Source: Phycisphaerae bacterium (GTDB lineage: Bacteria; Planctomycetota; Phycisphaerae; Phycisphaerales; SM1A02). Taken from it: 55,138 nt of DNA. This document shows, piece after piece, positions 51,165 through 55,138 of the stretch. The stretch lies in assembly GCA_016795035.1 (NCBI GenBank), contig JAEUIT010000053.1:1-55138 (forward strand). Reading direction: 5' to 3'. Made by a program: the position numbers and the translations under genes. Every line of letters starts with the position of its first letter. Positions within the stretch are counted from its first letter, which is position 1. The notes beneath the pieces are model-generated. The model saw nothing but the letters and a program-made list of their open reading frames with translations, made no database searches and was not told the origin of the DNA.

Positions 51165-52037
51165 TCATGGCAATTGCGAGCTTCCACATTCGGGGCAAGG
51201 CCGTTGGGATTCATGGAGTAAATGCCCACAGTCCGTACAGCGGGAACGATACCCGTCTCGCCGTCTTGGGATACGGCGCCAGATTCCTGCGCTCGCCCGC
51301 CACAGTACCCATAGTGCAAAGGTTGCGAATCCGAATGCAAGCGAGTTCGCGGCGAACGCATAGGGTATTGGCCGGTAAGGTATGCATGATTCGCGCCCTT
51401 GGAGTCGAATCATGTAGATACCGGAATGCGTCCGAGAAGACGGTCGCGTTGTGAACAAACCTGCGCCGGTCATTTGCACAGTTGGACTGCTAATCACAAG
51501 GCTCCCCTCAAAGCACGCAAGAGGCCACCCGGTCTCGATGGCGAAACTCTGTCCAGATGGTGCGGCGCCCCGGTGGGCAGAATCTAGTAGGAGAGACCAT
51601 AGTTCATCGACTACGCCTTCTGAGTCGCGATCGGAGCCCGATGAGTGGGTGAACATCGTTTGAACCGAAATGTCTCGGGCAAGGCGAACGTCCATCATCC
51701 CGTTCTGGTCGGTGAGATACGAGCCGCTTTCGCCAACGAGACGCCATACGAACGCTCGAATCTCGACTGACCCGTTGACACTGTCGCAGGCGGCCCAGAC
51801 TACCTTGCCGTTGGGCCATCCAAAGTCCTTCGGCGGTGCTGCGGTACCCGCCGCCGCCTGGCTTCGCCCGGAGACCACGCTCGTAATCGCGGCCAGGCTC
51901 AGGTTTTGATAAGTGGGTATCCACGCAATGCCCATCGCCAGCAAAATGCCGGCCCCGATACATGCGAGGAGGATTCGGAAGCACCCGGCATACGATTTTA
52001 TAAGGAGGGCACGGGTAGTCTTAGTAATGAGATTCAT
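51165..52037 (-). CDS. Two-helix membrane protein with C-terminal zinc ribbon
   Basis: 290 residues from ATG 52037. A first helix (RILLACIGAGILLAMGIAWI), an exterior region with VVWAACDSVNGSVEIRAFVW and SGIYMIRLQG, a second helix (SLAFGFATFALWVLWRASAG) and a terminal ribbon CTDCGHLLHESQRPCPECGS. The layout matches the gene at 49352, but the exterior domains are not obviously alike. It lies between repeat copies A and B, so it may have arrived or been retained with that duplication. Confidence 0.65.
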   Translation of the reverse strand: MNLITKTTRALLIKSYAGCFRILLACIGAGILLAMGIAWIPTYQNLSLAAITSVVSGRSQAAAGTAAPPKDFGWPNGKVVWAACDSVNGSVEIRAFVWRLVGESGSYLTDQNGMMDVRLARDISVQTMFTHSSGSDRDSEGVVDELWSLLLDSAHRGAAPSGQSFAIETGWPLACFEGSLVISSPTVQMTGAGLFTTRPSSRTHSGIYMIRLQGRESCIPYRPIPYAFAANSLAFGFATFALWVLWRASAGIWRRIPRRRDGYRSRCTDCGHLLHESQRPCPECGSSQLP

Positions 52038-52800
52038 GGAGGCGGAGCCCTAGACAATCAGGCGCGGGCCCTGGCACGCAAGTCGCGAGAGAGGTGGTGG
52101 TGCATCCAACTGGGGCCAGCTCGCAATTGCAGCAGTCCCACTCTCTGCTTGCCGCGTGCGATCTGCCGGCAAGTACAGACGGAGCGGCTGCCCAGCCATG
52201 CGGCGCGATCGACGAGAGTTCATTTGCTTGAACGGCGTATGGTACGTCGCATCCGTTGCCTCCAATCGTCGCGAAACTATCCGAAGGCTGCGTGGCCATA
52301 TCTGAGGTCAGGCCTAGTTATTGCGGACCTCGAGTGGCTGCAGCGGCGACGAGGTTCCGTACACCGTAGCCGACGCACGCTGGCGCGCAACATCGCCGCC
52401 CGCCGGCCTCGTGTGGCCTTCAGGCTTCCTTCCGACTCTCCCGCTTCGCGTTGCAGCCCCGGCGTCGCGGCCGCGTCCCGTACCTCGTTCGCCCTCCGTC
52501 GCTCGTGTGCGTGCTCGCGTCCGTCTCAAGCGACGGCCGCGCGGCGAACTTTCCCCTGCCGAGTCTGAGTCCGCGCACGGGCCTGTCCCCGCTATGCACC
52601 TGCCCGCGCCGGTCGCCCCCACCTGCCGTCGCCTCAATCGGCGACGGCGGTCCTCCCCCGCGATTGGGCAGCGTGCGCGACCGACGCGTGGCCCGCGGGG
52701 GAGGAGCGCGGCTCGCGCGGTGAGTGAACTGGCCCCGAAGCGGCGCACAGGCGGCGGCTCGCGCACGGCCACGCTCGGCACATCGCAGGCATCCGGCCCG
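52038..52800. repeat. Upstream part of repeat copy B, no intact gene
   Basis: Bases 52293-52563 repeat 50421-50693 with scattered differences. The plus-strand frame stays open but is Pro/Arg-rich and lacks a recognisable fold; it is probably a decayed upstream part of the secretion gene or a non-coding duplicate. Bases 52038-52292 hold the upstream region of the minus-strand gene and nothing else recognised. Confidence 0.55.
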
Positions 52801-53256
52801 ATGAAGGTCCCGAATAATCATGCCTGGCCAAATCGGGGAGTCGCGCTCGCGCGGGCGCTCCGCCGCGTCGCGGAGCTCCTTCGTTCGGGATTGCCGCTCG
52901 TGGAAGCGCTGCGCGTGACGGCGCCGTCCTGCCGCGGGCTCTCGACGGGCCTCGCGATGGCGCTCCGTCGCGCGGCGCGGCGGATCGAGTCGGGCGACGA
53001 CGTCTCCGAGTCGCTCGACGCGCCGGCGTGGTTCGACGCGGAGTTGCGCCGCCTCGTCGCGGTCGGCGAGGCGGGCGGCGGACTAGAGCCGGTCTTACTC
53101 CGCGTGGCGGAACGGCACGAGCGGCAGGCGGACCGCCTGGTCGACCGGCTGTCGAGCCTCCTCGAGCCGGCGGCGATCCTCGTCCTCGCGGCGCTGGTAG
53201 GCACGGTGGTGATGGCGGCGGTCCTCCCTTTGGTGAAACTTCAGGAGGTGTTGTGA
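52801..53256 (+). CDS. Single type II secretion F (GspF) domain, probably a gene fragment
   Basis: 151 residues from ATG 52801. The sequence is the C-terminal T2SF repeat: LRSGLPLVEALRVTAPSC, WFDAELRRLVAVGEAGGGLE, VLLRVAERHERQADRLVDRL and SLLEPAAILVLAALVGTVVM ending LPLVKLQEVL. Full GspF/PilC inner-membrane platform proteins carry two such repeats in about 400 residues, so this is a 3' part only. It may still be translated. It lies in the same orientation as copy A, and the intact gene is not in the window. Confidence 0.7.
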   Translation: MKVPNNHAWPNRGVALARALRRVAELLRSGLPLVEALRVTAPSCRGLSTGLAMALRRAARRIESGDDVSESLDAPAWFDAELRRLVAVGEAGGGLEPVLLRVAERHERQADRLVDRLSSLLEPAAILVLAALVGTVVMAAVLPLVKLQEVL

Positions 53257-53447
53257 GACCGAGGAGGCAGTACTCGCCCAACTCGCTGCCGCGCGCGATT
53301 TGTGACGTCGGACAGATCGCAAGACAACTGGGTCAGATCTCGATGATCGGCAGTAAGTCAATTCTGGGCGCGAGCTGGCAGCGATCTGTAGTGGGTCCGT
53401 GTTGTGTGACTGTCAACACAGCCGTCAAGCGCAGGTGCGGAGATGTG

Positions 53448-54170
53448 TTATTGTCTTGTCACGCAAAAGGCCCGAATCCAATCTTCAATGCTCGACTGTC
53501 GCCCGAGCGCCATCGGCATTGGGCGGGCGTCGGCATTGCATATCCAGCCACGTGCGTGGCGGCTAATGGGTAGCTTCTTAGCCTTGTCTGCTGCCCGGAC
53601 GAGTGAGGGCAGCCCGCTGACGACAGGTAGTTTTTGCTTACGTGTGCATAGGTAAATCGGAGAGGCGCCAAGTATCCCTACGGGACGGGGATCGTGTACT
53701 TGGTCCGCGCTGGAGGCTGTTAGCATAGGTTCTCCGCACATTGATTGCAGCAATGCGTACCCCGGTATGTCTTCGAGGCTCGCCCAGTCAAACATTAGCA
53801 TAAGTAACAAAAGCCCACGGGCAGTTGCAAGCAGTCGTTCTTCAGGGCCTGGGTGGCGAGACGCTAAATCTGCATATAATACGAATCCCCTGGCGAAGTC
53901 TTCGGTGCTCAGACTGCGAAGCGCCGCAATCGCGCGCGTTGCGACCTTCCATTCTGGCACTGCAGCCTTGTTTGTGGGCCAGTCAGGAATTGAGTCAATA
54001 AGGCGAGACACACCAAAGAGCTCCGTTTCGGAAAGGATTGGCGCGGTCGAGCGAAGTCGAAGTTCTTGTTCCTTATCAGCCTGGGCATCTTCCAAGTGTG
54101 TCGGCCTAGATGTTAGCCAGCCTGATGTTAACAGGCAACAGATCGCATATCGTCTCGGCATCCACGGCAT
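53448..54170 (-). CDS. Putative exported protein downstream of the RHS gene, possible partner
   Basis: 240 residues from ATG 54170, which has a strong AAGGAGG five to six bases upstream. The N-terminus (MPWMPRRYAICCLLTSGWLT) looks like a signal peptide or anchor. The rest is helical, with ETELFGVSRLIDSIPDWPTN and LLATARGLLLLMLMFDWASL, and is not recognised. It begins 26 bases after the stop of the RHS gene on the same strand, the place where RHS immunity genes usually lie. The exported character is unlike cytoplasmic immunity proteins, so the role is open. Confidence 0.55.
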   Translation of the reverse strand: MPWMPRRYAICCLLTSGWLTSRPTHLEDAQADKEQELRLRSTAPILSETELFGVSRLIDSIPDWPTNKAAVPEWKVATRAIAALRSLSTEDFARGFVLYADLASRHPGPEERLLATARGLLLLMLMFDWASLEDIPGYALLQSMCGEPMLTASSADQVHDPRPVGILGASPIYLCTRKQKLPVVSGLPSLVRAADKAKKLPISRHARGWICNADARPMPMALGRQSSIEDWIRAFCVTRQ

Positions 54171-54196
54171 GATTCCTCCTTCTTTGGCGTGGTTGG

Positions 54197-55138
54197 TCAA
54201 GGGCACGTCAAAGTTGGGTCGCCCACCTTGGTAAATGCTGGCCCTGGTTGACAAGATCCGAATCGACTCTTGGAGAGAAGCGAGCACTGCGAGCAGCATC
54301 CAAAAGACGCTACCGTTGCTGCGTGGTGGTTTAGATTTACTTCCAGAGCATCCGTCCACTGCTCCGGCTGCGTCATAGTCGTATGCTTATCGACCGACCA
54401 CTGTGTCATCGCCTTTTCCGGGCAATCGAGGAAAAGCGTTGGTGACTGGTGGGTTTCGGCGCTGGACCAGCTTCCGGTACCGCTCTCCACTAGTCTCTTT
54501 GGATTTACCCTAACGCTCTCCACAATCCGTCTGTCTAGCGTGAAGGGAAAGCAGAGCGGGTCATCCGTGCCTATCATGTGGTCCGGCAATCGAATCTGTT
54601 CCATTGCGTGACCGACGATGTCGTCCCATGCTTCCCAAAAGACAACTGACCTGATCATTAGTGAAGGCTCCGTGAGTTGGCAGCACTGATATGCTAGGGT
54701 CCACCTGATCTGCGCGACAAGAACGAAGTCTCCCGTCTGGGCCGCATCCAATTGCAGGACATTTCCGGCACCGCAGTTCCACGTGTCGCAGAAATTGAGC
54801 GGATTTCCCACTTCACCGACTGGGTTTGAATTCCGACGCGGGTGAACAAATTCGAGGCTGATGAGGCCATCACTGTCACCATTCCGAATCGGTGCCGATC
54901 CGAACGCCTGGTACATGCTCGACCCATCCGCTACTCCGAGCGGATCGCGTCGACTCCAGCGCCCGAGGGTCGCCACCAGGACTCGATTCCGTATATGCCA
55001 ATCCGCATTGACCGCCATGTCCGCGCAGTACCCCGCATAGCCAAAGCGGTTCCTGTTCCTTCCAAGGTTCCCGAAGCCCGCCGTCGCGCCGACTTCCGCC
55101 AGGAGGATCGTGTTGTCCGACCCGTCCACCGTCCCGTC
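54197..55138 (-). CDS. C-terminal end of an RHS-repeat protein with unknown tip domain (5' part beyond the window)
   Basis: The frame is open to the window edge; 313 residues are seen. Near the start of the visible part stand NRFGYAGYCADMAV and RNRVLVATLGRWSRRDPLG, then APIRNGDSDGLI (about bases 54860-54990), matching the RHS-associated core LGRxxxRDPxG...NPxxxxDPxG. About 220 residues follow to the stop and form a variable tip, Cys- and His-containing, of no recognised toxin family. The core spelling is somewhat degenerate (RVLVATLGRW instead of RYYDPxLGRF). It could be a polymorphic-toxin tip or a planctomycete RHS surface protein. Confidence 0.75.
   Translation of the reverse strand, partial: DGTVDGSDNTILLAEVGATAGFGNLGRNRNRFGYAGYCADMAVNADWHIRNRVLVATLGRWSRRDPLGVADGSSMYQAFGSAPIRNGDSDGLISLEFVHPRRNSNPVGEVGNPLNFCDTWNCGAGNVLQLDAAQTGDFVLVAQIRWTLAYQCCQLTEPSLMIRSVVFWEAWDDIVGHAMEQIRLPDHMIGTDDPLCFPFTLDRRIVESVRVNPKRLVESGTGSWSSAETHQSPTLFLDCPEKAMTQWSVDKHTTMTQPEQWTDALEVNLNHHAATVASFGCCSQCSLLSKSRFGSCQPGPAFTKVGDPTLTCP

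Noticed and set aside
52321..52800. Proline/arginine-rich N-terminal domain of the GspF-like protein
   Set aside because: Composition is that of an off-frame GC-rich sequence, and the same bases in copy A do not keep a joined frame.
1..55138. CRISPR arrays, tRNA or rRNA genes
   Set aside because: No regularly spaced direct repeats and no cloverleaf or rRNA-like stretch was seen.

Overview
The window is GC-rich, gene-dense bacterial DNA, most likely from a planctomycete of the Phycisphaerae type. Pointers are a VPAP-type PEP-CTERM tail (gene at 460-1323), a secreted FG-GAP/dockerin protein ending in two EF-hand-like repeats, many membrane proteins carrying CxxC zinc ribbons, and several ECF sigma/anti-sigma pairs. 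The lineage is inferred from these traits; no rRNA or other marker is present.

Layout. 1-361: end of a VOC-fold gene. 460-4589: secreted DUF4394 protein, an ECF sigma/RskA pair on the minus strand and a second ECF sigma/membrane partner pair on the plus strand. 4602-7947: MFS transporter and secreted M28 peptidase. 8072-15671: nine tightly coupled plus-strand genes forming a complete ubiquitin-like conjugation module: Ubl, E1, JAB/JAMM isopeptidase, FHA membrane protein, zinc-ribbon membrane protein, two RING-like treble-clef membrane proteins (one fused to a trypsin-like protease), E2 and a DUF2752 membrane protein. This is the most striking system here. 15652-19154: TerC, DUF1573, phosphoesterase, TsaB. 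19364-23482: a signalling set (HTH-receiver, HDOD-histidine kinase, receiver-GAF). 23489-29053: AhpD-like, phosphatidylserine decarboxylase, HTH membrane protein, MutY, PgpH-like HD phosphodiesterase. 29054-29769: noncoding, with a structured-RNA candidate and a strong terminator. 29770-39745: lipoprotein-like protein, GatA/GatC, RND efflux pair, Nif3-like protein, PIN-PhoH ATPase. 39901-48628: two tandem zinc-ribbon/propeller paralogues, the FG-GAP/dockerin protein, a B12-binding protein, a GH15 glucoamylase and a FliN-like protein, separated by heptad-repeat hairpin elements.

48629-55138 is an accessory or decaying region with more A+T. It holds hairpin repeats, two small zinc-ribbon membrane proteins with C-terminal ribbons, two copies of a block ending in the 3' part of a type II secretion F gene (one frameshifted by deletion), and at the right edge an RHS-core end followed by a possible partner gene.

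Across the chromosome-like part, an 8-mer (CGTTGCAG or its complement) recurs about 35 times in all reading frames. This is far above expectation and is reported as a possible highly iterated genome motif.
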